Positions 42,213-53,230 of a stretch of DNA of 64,000 bases are shown piece by piece. Origin of the DNA: Tieghemiomyces parasiticus (lineage: Eukaryota; Kickxellomycota; Dimargaritomycetes; Dimargaritales; Dimargaritaceae). How positions within the stretch are numbered: position 1 is the stretch's first letter; every line of letters begins with the position of its first letter. Both the position numbers and the translations under genes were made by a program. The DNA lies in contig JANBPT010000120.1 of NCBI GenBank assembly GCA_027575765.1, positions 1 to 64,000 of the forward strand. Reading direction: 5' to 3'. Under the pieces are notes generated by a model, which saw only the letters and a program-made list of their open reading frames with translations, was not told the origin of the DNA and ran no database searches.

Positions 42213-45200
42213 GGTGTTTGACGTGTAGTGCGAGGGGCGGGGCGTTAAAGTGGGAGACGTGAGGAGAGAGTAACCGTTGAAGAACGTTGCGTTTCGTTAA
42301 AACGGGAGTCGGAAAAAACTTCGGTGCCAGTATACGTCAAGCTGAGGTAAGTTGCTATTGAAAGCCGGTGAAGATTAATGCAGATAATAGCGGCGCCACG
42401 GTCACAGTATATATACACATATTTCCACGATCGCTGGGCGATGACGGGCTTTGGCCGGGACAGATACAGTAATGCCGCTCCCATATGGCTCTAAGTCTGG
42501 ATCTTAACTCTATCGGCACATATTAGCCAGACGCAAACAGCGTCGACCGCGCCTTATAGTTTTTTCCGCCACTGGTAACACGCTGTGACACCCCGTTACT
42601 ATTAATAATTGGGCCGCCAGGGTTTGGGCGGCCTGGAAAAATAGATGGTAACGAACGAAAAATAAAAGCGATGCATCGAGAGCGCCAGAGAGGAGACGGT
42701 GGCGGGCCGGCTGCGACACAGCAGCTACCAGATAATTGGCTACACTCTGACATTATAATACAATTCTGAGATAGTCCATTGTGACACTCACTGTGGAAAA
42801 AAAAAGGAAAAGTAGCCCAAGCGTTGCAGAAAGCGCTCGGATAGTTATGCGCTAGAATGCAATGAGGTAAGAGGGATTGAGGATGGTATGGATGGCAGAC
42901 TTTTATCTTTCTCTCTTTCCTACAACGGGCGCGATGAGCCAGGACGATTATGAAGTCAGTAGTTTCTACGACGTGGCTCACCGTGACTGCTGTAATCCAG
43001 TATTAGGGCGAGTCAAGAAAGGTTCCTTTACAGCTTAGTGCCTTCATCGCCGCTCTAGCAAAAGTTTCGGCCGCTACTCTGTTGGTCGCATGCGGTGAAA
43101 TGCAGGCCGTATAATCCTAACATAGCGGGCACACAAGTCGCTATTTCCCTCGCCCTTACCGGAAATCCCATTTTTCCGATTGGCTTCACAGCCATACGCA
43201 ATTAGGTCGACCGACGGGTAGTATAACCGTCGGCTAAACGTGATGCCGTTGGCTCATTTTTACCGGAACAACCTCAGCGATGGCCGAGCATTTGATAGAC
43301 ATTACAAATGACGTGCTCCCATTTGGCCAAACTTTCACAAAAAAATGTCAACACGAATAGAAACGATACACCCATGGAGCTATGTGCTGGAGTAGCGAGT
43401 TTCCTGATACAAAGGGTGGAAAGGGAGGGGGGGTATCGTATATCGTTCGGAGCGCGAGTTAAGGCCTCACGGAATTCTCGTTTGTCGTGGTTATCTATTT
43501 TCCACCAAGCCGCATCCTTATACCCTACCGAGAATGCAGGAAGATTGAGCAGGTTATTTTATCGCCATTGCGCGCGAGATACCCGTTTACTCGACACCTG
43601 CCAACAGCTTGTCAATTTTTACCGTGGACTTTACGGCGTGGGCGACCTGGTTGTCTAAACATTGACTTGATAACAACTGACCACTGGCCTTAGGTATGGC
43701 GCAGGGTCAATTAAATCTTGATTAGGGAGGTAGAGGTTTTACACCCAGGATGAATCGCCGCCTCCATAATTGGTGGCTTAACTGGAGTGACGATAAACCA
43801 TAAAAGCGGTCGACCGGCGTCTCGGTGATATCCGATGATATTTTTAGCCTATTCAATTGTCCGCAGAGGATGTCCCGATCCTGGGTGACAACACGGCGCA
43901 CATGGTTAATGGTAACTCCGGTATACGAAACTTGGGATGGCAAAGACGACGATAGAATCTTGCTAGTATATTCTCCGCAGCTTAAAAAATTATCCGGCCG
44001 GCGACGATGAGATAAAATTGGGTTACTGCCAGTTATACGCTACAAACTTTACCGTTCCCGGTGCTATTACTTTTATCCGGCGGCGTTGGCCACCATGTAC
44101 CATTTCAGGCCAACCCAACGCCACCGCCATGGTACAGGGTCGGCCCTTTTAGGTTTTTTTGGAGGCTATATAGTTCTCCAGCACACGTTGGCGTCTATTG
44201 GCTCGCCTGCGACCTGAACGTGTCGAGGCGAGAGGCAAGAGTGCCTGGGCACCGACCACGTTGAGGTATGCCGGCTGCCTTGTAATTTCTGCCGGTCGAT
44301 AAAGTTGGCGCCCCCAATGAGCGCCGTCTGGTTAATAGTGGGCCAAAGCTGACCAACCAGTGGGCGACTCCTGCACAGTGTCAGGGACCGCAGGGATTTG
44401 GAGTGGATAGGTAGGATGGGCAAATTTAACCCTAATCATCGAGCTGCGACCGGGCGATCTAAAGGGCTTGACAGGGCCCCAAGGCTTGGTAGATGGTGGT
44501 TAGCTTAGGGATCCGAGAGGCGATGCCTTTGTGGGCAATTGTATATAATTTTTAATGGGAGGATTCCCGTCCCAAACTATAGTAGCCGAGGAGACCATCG
44601 CGACCCGGCTGAGCCCTCCGCACACGTCCCGTGGTCAACAAGTGAGTGGTGAGCTAAGAATTGGCAACGCTACCTAAGCGACTTGGCCTGCTGTTCCCAT
44701 GTCGAAGTATCTCATGGCCAAGGCTGAGTGCGCCCGGCGCCTCCTGCCGCCCGTAGTAAATCTGGATTCGAAATGTTCATTCTCTTTTTTTTTAGTGTGC
44801 CGGTTGCGTAGGTCGACCCGCGTTGAGTGGTTTATCTTTTATGTCGCTGGGGAGAGGCAAGTGGTTGCGCAATAAACCAATACATGCCGTTATGCCAATT
44901 AGAAGCTTAACCTCGCACCTCCCAGCCCGTTCTTCTACTGGCAGGTTGACAACCTTTAAATAAGTATCCGCCCTTGGAGCTGGAATCTGATGGGCAGCAC
45001 CCCTTCCCTTCCTTCTCCCTCAATTCATCCCCCGCCCCGTGCCTCAACGTTAGGATAATACTCTAACGATACGTTGTGAGCTATAGCTCAACTGGGTACG
45101 GTGGTGCCATTGAATCACCAAACCCATAAATATATAGTATTGTGTACGATTACCGTTGATGGGACAGCAAAATGTCCCAGTTATACGTCCGTTTCCTTGA

Positions 45201-46943
45201 GGCCAGATGGCTGTTCGTTGCTGTCTTTGTTGGGCTTGGATACGTCTCATTCGTCACAAGGCAGACGTTTTTTCATGCTGGCCTTCCACCATGGTGTGGA
45301 AGGGGAAGCGTATCCACTTGGTTCGTTCAATACAGGGTGCTCTCTCTGGTACTAGCACCGAATAGCTAAGTTACCCTTCCAACGCCAATTCTTGTTCCGG
45401 CCTTTCCCCTTGTTTAATTACGATACCTGTTATCCTTTTCCTGCGTCCAAATTGGTTATTTTGAAAGCAAGGCGTCAGCCTCTCCTATTCGTTTCAGGCT
45501 CCAGGTGGAGGCCAACCTGTCTGTAACATGGTCCTGTAACGGGAAAGCCGAGTAGGGCTAGCTAGAGGCTGAGGTGAGAGAATAGGAATGTTTTAGAAGG
45601 CGAAATAATAGACTACATGTTTACCTCTTTCGTGGACGAGGCTTCTATCTGGGAGGTCGCGTTATAATGGCATCCGGTTCGTTGGGCTACTCTTCAATGT
45701 CTTCGTCGTTGGGGGGGGGCTATTCTCGACGGCTGAGGTTGTTGCCCCGGCATCGTTAATCAGCTGGCCTAGGGGTGAGGTTTCGGAGGATCTTTCTGTC
45801 CATTGGCTCATTTGCATTAGTTGCACTCCATTCCTGGTAGCATTATCGGCCTATATGTCCGACTATAATTCTTTCCTCCATATCAGCCCCACGACTCTCC
45901 ATCACCTCATAATTGGCGAGGTGTTAATCTCCCCTCTTATCCTCCTGCTATCGAAATAGAACAGTGCGCAATTGGACGTGCCAGCTGAGTTAGACTCGGC
46001 CACATGTGGGAATCGAGGCTGGTGTGAGGTTTTAGCCGCCGCTCACGTTGCACCGTTCGACTAGTCGAATCATTTCGCCCTCTAATATTGTGATCCAACC
46101 GCTGAACGATCGCAGTGTGAGCCACGGTAAATTCGAGTGAGTGCCCCACGTTCTTCATTAGTTCCTCTTAACATCCGCTGGTCGGTCTCCACTGATGGAC
46201 CGGCAAGCTTTTCCGCGTATATCCTAACTCACTGTATCTTTTTTGTTCTACCAAACTAACCTCCCAGATATCTGCCACACTGTACATTTATCAAGCTGGC
46301 CCGGAGGTGCAATGCTCTCCCTGCTGGTAGTAGATACGCTGGCCCCCATCGTATGATCAGCCGATAAGTTGCTGGTCCCGAAATTCACCTTTGCTGTGGG
46401 ATCAACGTTGGAAGGCTCCAACAGTCTGCAGGCCAAGGATTGACCATTTGATACTCTCGCTCTTTATTATTTCCACCACCCTCTCTCTCTCCCTCCCTTC
46501 TACTGCCTTACTTCTGCACCAACACCAAACGTAATGAAGATTCGGCAGGTGGGGGGTTTCGTAAAGCCGTCGGTGTATTCGTGAGGAAATTGGTAGTGCT
46601 ATGCCTGGGAGTCCTAATTACTCCGCCCACGTACACCTTACTTGTCGGACCGAATACCGGTAACTGTTGGTCTATTCGTGATCCCAAAGTTGAATGACCG
46701 AGTATAAAACTTGACCTATTGCTCACTTCCAGCTGGGTATCATTACACCCCTGCCCCTTCGCTGACTTGTCGCCCTGGTCTATTTGACGTCTCCGTACTA
46801 CCCATCTCGCTTTGCGTATTCGGGGGACTTGGACTTTTTCGCCCCGTTGCTCCATTTTATCCAGATACAAGCGACCTTGCCCTGCACCAAAAGGCCCCGA
46901 CTTTTCCACCGACCACCCCCCTCCGCTACTGGATTTCGCCGCC
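42213..46943. other. 4.7-kb gene desert
   Basis: Near-balanced base composition with no recognisable domain in any frame. ORFs such as 42523-42981 (-) and 43308-43658 (+) lack family features. Contains an 8-bp palindrome at 45282-45303, an imperfect inverted repeat with GGCGTTGG (44082-44089) and CCAACGCC (44115-44122), and a CT-rich microsatellite-like tract near 46485-46500. Confidence 0.45.
45282..45303. repeat. perfect 8-bp hairpin
   Basis: CCTTCCAC (45282-45289) and GTGGAAGG (45296-45303) are exact inverted repeats around CATGGT. Lies in a gene desert; no role is evident. Confidence 0.5.
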
Positions 46944-47975
46944 ATGACTGCCTCCGCGACCCAATCTTTTGCCTGTCTCCTACGGCGTCTATGGATTCGG
47001 CGGGTTATCTATTCTGGGCTCATCCTCGCAGCGCTGGCCATCGTTCTGCCCGTCACCATCAGCCAGTTTAATAAGGAGGGATCTAAGGTAGACACGTACC
47101 AGGTTTTCCCCGCCGACGACGTCGACCGTGTTGCCATAACGGCCACCGTCATGTCGGTCGATTTTTCTAACCGCAAGATGACGGTACATTTTGGTATGAC
47201 CCCCCAGGGAAAGTACCGGACCGCTAGCGGCACCTTGTCCAAGGGGCTATCGGGTTTTATTGGCATTCAGAACGTTAACTTCCCGGCCAACGCCACCATG
47301 CAGGACGTGGAGTACTCCATTCCCTTCATGCTGGGAAACGTGCGTGATTTCCCACTTGACCAGTACGAGTCCAACAGCCTTATCAGTTTCCAAGAGACCA
47401 ACTCCACAACACCCGTTGCCGCGTGGCTGATCTTTGATGGTTCGGTAGCCACCGTGAATTTCGACGCGGAGTTTGGCCCGTTTGACGACTCGCTCCCTTA
47501 CCAATACAACTTCACGACCCACGCAACCCGGACGAGCACCACCCTATTTTTCGTGGTGTTCATCGTGATCATCATGTGGCTAATAGCGCTGGCTCTCTTC
47601 GTCATGGCCGTACAGGTGGTGGTCTCCAAGCGTACACTGCCACCCCCGCTGATCGGGTTCGGTGCAACCATCATGTTTGCTTTCCCGGCGCTGCGCAACT
47701 CATTTCCAGGCGTCCCTCAGATCGGCTGTTACGTCGACTTTGTGGGGTTCCTCTGGCCCATGGTCGTCGTAGCCCTCAGCACCTGCCTTATCGTTTACGA
47801 TTTTTTACTGAGCTGGGCACCCTCGACACCGGCCATGATTGAACGCTGGGCGGCATCCCCTGGTCAACCGGAGCTGTCACCCGCACAGTCCAACTATAGT
47901 TCCGAGAAACTCGCCAACTATCCCGCGGGTGAGATTGGAGTGATGCCGTACCGTTCCCCTGGCCAGGCCGTCTAA
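46944..47975 (+). CDS. DUF4436-type four-TM membrane protein
   Basis: Single exon, 343 aa from the ATG at 46944. The frame stays open 44 codons further, but that extension is Pro/Cys-rich and looks like 5' UTR. Layout: one N-terminal membrane segment (about 21-39), a luminal or extracellular beta-rich region with N-glycosylation sequons (NAT 116, NST 153, NFT 189), then three membrane segments (about 200-226, 235-252 and 263-289) and a Pro/Ser tail. This matches the uncharacterised fungal and bacterial DUF4436 family, with GFGATIMFAFPALRNSFPG and CYVDFVGFLWPMVVVALS typical of its end. Function unknown. It stands alone between two deserts. Confidence 0.8.
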   Translation: MTASATQSFACLLRRLWIRRVIYSGLILAALAIVLPVTISQFNKEGSKVDTYQVFPADDVDRVAITATVMSVDFSNRKMTVHFGMTPQGKYRTASGTLSKGLSGFIGIQNVNFPANATMQDVEYSIPFMLGNVRDFPLDQYESNSLISFQETNSTTPVAAWLIFDGSVATVNFDAEFGPFDDSLPYQYNFTTHATRTSTTLFFVVFIVIIMWLIALALFVMAVQVVVSKRTLPPPLIGFGATIMFAFPALRNSFPGVPQIGCYVDFVGFLWPMVVVALSTCLIVYDFLLSWAPSTPAMIERWAASPGQPELSPAQSNYSSEKLANYPAGEIGVMPYRSPGQAV

Positions 47976-50793
47976 AGTCCGGTCGTCCTATATTCTCTCG
48001 CACAAGTCCTTATCTTATCTACAGTCCCCTCTGCCTTGGTCTGGCGGGTCATTTCATAGTTTTTCATCAATACTTGCTGTAATCGGTATAAATCTCAACT
48101 TTCTATTGCCCCTATTTTTAGTTCATTAGGTGCCTTCAGTCATACTTCACACCACGCTCTATTCGCATTCATTTTGCTCATTGGACTTGACATAGTCGTG
48201 GCTTTATTCACTCTTTTGTCGGTTTCGTGTGGACCTTTGTGTGGCGCATTTATCAAGCATACCTCTTCAGCCTTCGGTCCACTGCCTTCACCAACTCCGC
48301 CTTCGGATCCATAGCCTTTCCGGCTACTGGGGGACCAAACAGTCTGTGCTGCCGACCAGCTAATTGCCAGCGTTGGCGCTAAAACCGAGTAAGTCCCTCG
48401 ATGTCGTCCATCAATAAAATATCCGGAGTTCCATCTTTTAACTGCAATTAGCGCCAGGAGCATTATTCACTCCCTACCCACCTGAGACTTCTTTCGAGTA
48501 TCTTTGACAACCTCCGTAGCCCCCGTATCTAACAAACTATGGCCGACCCGCCTTTTTTTGTTGCATGCCAAACCGCAATTATCTATCGTTATTTACGAAT
48601 CCATCAATGAGATCCTTGCCTTAGCTCAGATCGTCATGTAGGGGGTAAAATGCGGCTGGACTCAAGGATACAGGTATTAGGCAATTGGATAGGGCGCTTC
48701 AACGCAACCCTTGTAGCTGCTTGTGACGCCCATAATCACCAATAATCACATAGCAAGGGCGTCCGATCGCAGAACTTCCAAGCCACCGTCTGCCACTGGT
48801 TGTAGGCTTTTCCATGCCGCCGCTGAAGACACATCCCAACTTCAACAACCCACGACATGGCAATTGCCCGGCAGATTATATCAACTCGGGCTCCGGCCCT
48901 CTTCCATGTTTCCTTTTTCATCTTGTCACTACGTTCTTGTATTAACTTGACAGTACATAGCACTCCCCGCCTCTGGGTGGCCCTCCACCTCTCCAATAGA
49001 CCCTCCCCACCTGTCTACTTGTTTAGTTGGCGCCAGGTACCATTTGTGGGCACTCCACTGCTAGACAGGCGTGCATTATATATATCGCCATTTCAATCAT
49101 TTAGGATACAGACCATGATTTTACTATAGGTTTACTCTATAGGATTATCGAGACGCCATCAGGTCCGATTTGGCGTGTAGTATACTTACAGGTTCCCGGA
49201 GGGCTTCTTGCCGAGGCCCGTTTGGCGAAAGGAACTGGGGTACCTACTACTTAATTAGAAGCGGAGGATAAATAAGGGCACAGATCGGGCCTATCTTGAT
49301 TTGGCAGGGTAGCTATTTGTCACCGATATCCCGCATTGAGTATATCGTACTGACCGGCCATGATGGTCAGTCACCCAAACGGACTGGTGTCAAATAGTCA
49401 CTGGCTACCGGTGTATAATCATGTGTGTCACTATTGGTTAAGTGGGGATTGAGGGAAGAAGATGTGACTGACCCCCATGCTGCACTTCAGCTCGATTTAA
49501 GGGTGAGCGTCAGTAGGAGGACAGTACAACAGCGTTCGATTGAAGGGAGAGGCTGCCAAATCGAAGGCACCGTAGGATCATTCCGGGCACGAAAATACCC
49601 CAGATATGGCAGTGGTAAGATCGAACAAGTGCTCGAATGGACTGCACGCTCAGGCGGGTAACCTAAGGGGATAAGGGCGGTATTTCTCCCTGGTGAGCTA
49701 CTAATTGGAAAAGGTTATCAGGAACAAGCTCAGGGTCGCCCTTCCAATTCTCGATGCTGTGCCGGGACTGCCCTGCCAGTCGGGCGGGGGTCAGCACAGA
49801 GACTCGACCGGTATAATTGTAGCCAGCGCCCAAGTGGCGTTGTACAAGCTTGAAAAAATTTAGGGCCTGCTTTTCAGCTGTGCAGCCCCCCTATCTTTAA
49901 CCTCTAATGCTAGCAGGCGGGGGTATAGTTATCCGGGGCGTATGCGACCGCGGCCGACTAGGTGCAGAGGTATGGCAGTAGCCGCTAATGACCGAGTTGG
50001 TCCACAGTGGGAAGTTTGAGCCAACCCATACGAGATGCCGCCGACTGGGGGCGTTCAGGACCTCACAACTTAAGTACCGAAACCCCGTGGCTGACCTAGT
50101 CATTCGATTGGCCCCGACCTCCGGTCTCTGTGTCACCAAAGGTTACTGTAGATACCCTGCTTCATCCGGTACGGGGGTGGTGGGGAGAGAGAACAGGTCA
50201 AGCGAGTCGGTCGTGACGGAGATGATTCCTGTACCCCTTGCGGATTAGCGACTGGCCACCGTCGCAACGATCTGCTGTCGGGGCAGAGACCTGGCGCCCC
50301 ACTACCGCATAACCGCTTGAGGGTCCGACATCCGGTGCCCCCCCCCGGGCCTTTCATCAAGTGAGTATTATTCACCGTCCGCCACTTACCTGCCCTCTAC
50401 ATCTAATCTTTCATTTTCGTCACCTAGAATGTGTGTGTAAGAGGGAGGTAACATCCGATGATACGCTGCTTTCTTCCTGCGGTCTGTTGGACAAACCCTG
50501 GACTGTGGTCTAGGGAATGCCGTTGAGGTACACGCCAGTGACGAACGCCAATGACCAATCGAGGGTGCACTCACACCACCCGAGGCCGCCCCCGGGGGAA
50601 CAGGGAGAGGGTTCACCGTACCTTCTCCCATGAGTGCAGTCCTTTGTATCTTTAGATGCTGCACCATCGCCGGAACGTCTGTCCGTCCCCCTCCTCCCCA
50701 CCGATGGACATCTGCTCATTCCAGCGAAAACCCCCCATCCCTTCCCGTTAATCCAAGGCCGCACAGCCATGCAGCCTAAGGCGCATCCCATTC
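47976..50793. other. 2.8-kb gene-poor region
   Basis: No recognisable domain. Frames such as 48140-48463 (-) and 49425-49661 (+) are short and unmatched. Includes a nested inverted repeat at 49757-49799. Confidence 0.45.
49757..49799. repeat. nested imperfect inverted repeat
   Basis: Outer arms CTGTGC (49757-49762) and GCACAG (49794-49799) enclose inner arms GACTG (49766-49770) and CAGTC (49777-49781) around CCCTGC. The interior is asymmetric, so it would be a bulged hairpin. Confidence 0.35.
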
Positions 50794-51432
50794 ATGTCGC
50801 TTTTCGATAGCACACCGCACCTCGTCGAGCTCTATAAAAGACCTTCGTCGCGCGACATATCGCCCGTTTCCTCTTCCACACCTCACCCCAGCTTATCTGG
50901 GTCCTCGATTAGATTAAAGCACTACGATTGGCACTGCTCCCCTCCTACACTCCGACAGTTGGTGGATCATCCTCTAGCGCCCTTTGTTCCCGGCCGCCAA
51001 AGTTCTGTAAGTTCGCTGACTGTTATCTCCTGTCAACTTGATCGCTAAGCCTACATTGAAACCGCTCGTGCACGGTGCCTTACTACCCTAGTTCCAATGG
51101 ACCACTAAACAGCGGTTAAACTTGTCATTCTCCCGCCTCCTCGCTGCCAGGACTATTTGAACCCCACCTACCGTACTTGTATAACCGCGTCGATAAGTAA
51201 GTGTCCCCCACACCTTGACGTAAGCGAGAGATTGCCTCACCTCCTGCCTCCGCACGTCCTACTCAACTCGACCCGATAGGCGGTCCTGCCTTTGCATTGG
51301 GCTTTAGTAGTACGGCTGATGTAACAAGGGTACAGCCTTACCCTCACACCTTCTGCGCTTTACGCCCCGCTCCCGGCAAAGCGTGCAGGAGAGAGCGAAG
51401 AGACGGCCGCGGCTGACGAGGCCCCCCAGTGA
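50794..51432 (+). CDS. Possible small three-exon gene, unrecognised
   Basis: Model: 50794-51006, 51151-51196 and 51329-51432, phases 0 and 1, 120 aa. It rests on GTAAGT donors at 51007 and 51197, a GCCAG acceptor at 51150 and an AAG acceptor at 51328. The last exon reads SALYAPLPAKRAGESEETAA and ends at TGA. Introns of 144 and 132 nt fit the window. The start (MSLFDSTPHLVELYKRPSSR) and LRQLVDHPLAPFVPGRQ look protein-like, but no domain is recognised. An alternative acceptor (GTACAG at 51336) gives a basic tail in another frame. It lies about 330 bases upstream of hexokinase on the same strand and could instead be hexokinase leader sequence. Confidence 0.3.
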
Positions 51433-51760
51433 TTAGTCATACCAAGCGACAAGTGGTGGACCGATGAAATACCCCGCATACCCTTTCCCCACGGTCTAAC
51501 TCAAAACCATTCGTACCCCGTGTACTGCGCTCTCGCTCCTTGTGCCACCCGTCCTTTCCCGTGGCCGGTCGGCTACCGCGCCTATAACCCCCACAGCACC
51601 CCACCCCTCCGCACTCCCTCTCCTGCCTCACCCCCCCCCCTCCCCCGCACTGGACAACTCACTGCTGAGACCCGGCCAGCAACTTCTTTTTCGACCTTGG
51701 CCCTGTGCACATCACTTTTACTCTCCCCACCCACCTCCCAGCTCGACCCCCATTTGCAAC
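51433..51760. promoter_or_regulatory. hexokinase 5' flank
   Basis: A C- and CT-rich tract at about 51560-51760, including a C homopolymer near 51631-51645, precedes the hexokinase ATG, like the pyrimidine-rich 5' flanks of other genes in this window. The hexokinase frame is open without interruption back to 51542, but the sequence there is low-complexity Pro/Ser. Confidence 0.4.
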
Positions 51761-53230
51761 ATGCCACCTCACCCGACCCTCAGCGACGGGAGCTGCCTGA
51801 GTCCCGCCCAGGTGCAGGCCCTGGAACACATCGAGAATGACTTTCGGGCCGCCCCGGAGCTACTGCAGAATATCGTCCGGGGCATGCACAAGGCCATGGA
51901 TCTTGGGCTGTCCAAGCCCGACCAGACCCTAGCGATGCTACCCTCGTACATCGTTGGCAGCGCCACCGGCAACGAGAAGGGCCGGTGCCTAGCCTTAGAC
52001 CTCGGTGGTACCAACTTCCGCGTGTGCGAGGTGCTTCTGCTCGGCCAGCCCGGCCAGTACACCATGCAGCAGAAGAAGTTTAAGATTCCGCACACCCTCA
52101 AGATCGCCCCAGCCACCCAGCTCTTCAGCTTCATCGCCGACGGTATCCACAGCTTCCTTGAGGAGTTCGCCACGCCCGAGGAGCGCCAAGGCGCCAGCTG
52201 TTCCGCCATTAGCTTGGGTTTCACCTTCTCTTTCCCAGTGGTCCAGCGTGCCCTCAACTACGGGGAGCTTCTCCAGTGGAACAAGGGGTTCACCAACCCG
52301 GGTGCCGTGGGAAAGGACGTGGTCGGCCTGCTGCAGGACGCCCTGCACACCCGCGGTATCGAAGTCACCGTGACCGCTCTGCTCAATGACACGGTGGGTG
52401 CGCTCATGGCCTGCAGCTACCACTACCCCAACACCGTGATGGGCGCCATCCTGGGCACCGGATCCAACACCGCCTACATGGAACGCATGTCTCGCATCAC
52501 CAAGTTTGATCCGCTAGCCGTCACCCCGGGCGCCAGTGCCCCTAAGCGCCAGGTGTGTGGCGAGGACGAGATGGTGATTAACATGGAGTGGGGTGCCTTC
52601 GACAACGAAGGCGACGTGATCCCGTATAATCGCTACGACCGGATGCTGGACGTCAATTCGACCAACCCCGGCTGCCAAATGTTCGAGAAGCGTATCTCGG
52701 GCCTGTACCTGGGCGAGATCTTCCGCCTGGCCATCCTGGACATGGTGAGGCTCAAGTTGGTATTTAACGGAAAGATTTCTTGCGCCTTGGAAACGCCTTA
52801 CGTCCTGGATACCTCGGTCATCTCTACCATTGTCGACGACGCCAGCCCAGACTTTTGCGAGGGTACCCCTGTGGTGGAGGAGAAGCTAGGCCTGCAGTTC
52901 ACCTGCGCGGCCGACCGCTACATTGTGCGCCGAGTAGCTACCCTCGTAGCATACCGTTCGGCTCGGTTCGCTGGCGCGGCCCTAGGCGCTGTGGTCCTCC
53001 GCCGGGACGACCGTCTGGCCCGGTCCACATCCGAGGAACCCCTGACCCTGGGCATCGACGGTTCCCTGTACGAGCACTTTACCACCTTCCGCGAGAACAT
53101 GGTCCAGTCGTTCCGCGAGACCGTGGGCGAAGACAACATGACCAAGCTGCGCATCGTGCTCACCAAGGACGGTAGCGGAGTGGGCGCCGCCGTAGCCGCC
53201 ATCATGAACCGCGAGGGCAAGTGCCTGTAA
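51761..53230 (+). CDS. Hexokinase
   Basis: Single exon, 489 aa from the ATG at 51761, standard length for a fungal hexokinase. It phosphorylates hexoses with ATP at the head of glycolysis. Phosphate-1 loop LALDLGGTNFRV (78-88), sugar-binding SLGFTFSFP (151-159), catalytic Asp210 in LLNDTVGALMA (208-217), adenosine/phosphate loop GAILGTGSNTAYM, sugar-contact CGEDEMVINMEWGAFDN, and C-terminal TKDGSGVGAAV. The sugar-loop motif reads LLQWNKGF (171-178), where hexokinases normally have W-T-K-G-F; Asn174 replaces the Thr that contacts glucose. Specificity or affinity may differ. Codon use is strongly C/G-ending, consistent with high expression. An N-terminal extension to 51542 is possible but unlikely. 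Confidence 0.95.
   Translation: MPPHPTLSDGSCLSPAQVQALEHIENDFRAAPELLQNIVRGMHKAMDLGLSKPDQTLAMLPSYIVGSATGNEKGRCLALDLGGTNFRVCEVLLLGQPGQYTMQQKKFKIPHTLKIAPATQLFSFIADGIHSFLEEFATPEERQGASCSAISLGFTFSFPVVQRALNYGELLQWNKGFTNPGAVGKDVVGLLQDALHTRGIEVTVTALLNDTVGALMACSYHYPNTVMGAILGTGSNTAYMERMSRITKFDPLAVTPGASAPKRQVCGEDEMVINMEWGAFDNEGDVIPYNRYDRMLDVNSTNPGCQMFEKRISGLYLGEIFRLAILDMVRLKLVFNGKISCALETPYVLDTSVISTIVDDASPDFCEGTPVVEEKLGLQFTCAADRYIVRRVATLVAYRSARFAGAALGAVVLRRDDRLARSTSEEPLTLGIDGSLYEHFTTFRENMVQSFRETVGEDNMTKLRIVLTKDGSGVGAAVAAIMNREGKCL

Noticed and set aside
45075..45150. Possible tRNA (TATAGCTCAACTGGGTA resembles an A box)
   Set aside because: No B box of the GGTTCRANNCC type at the right distance and no acceptor-stem pairing found.
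46508..46945. 145-codon minus-strand frame
   Set aside because: Covers the 5' flank of the DUF4436 gene in antisense; no domain.
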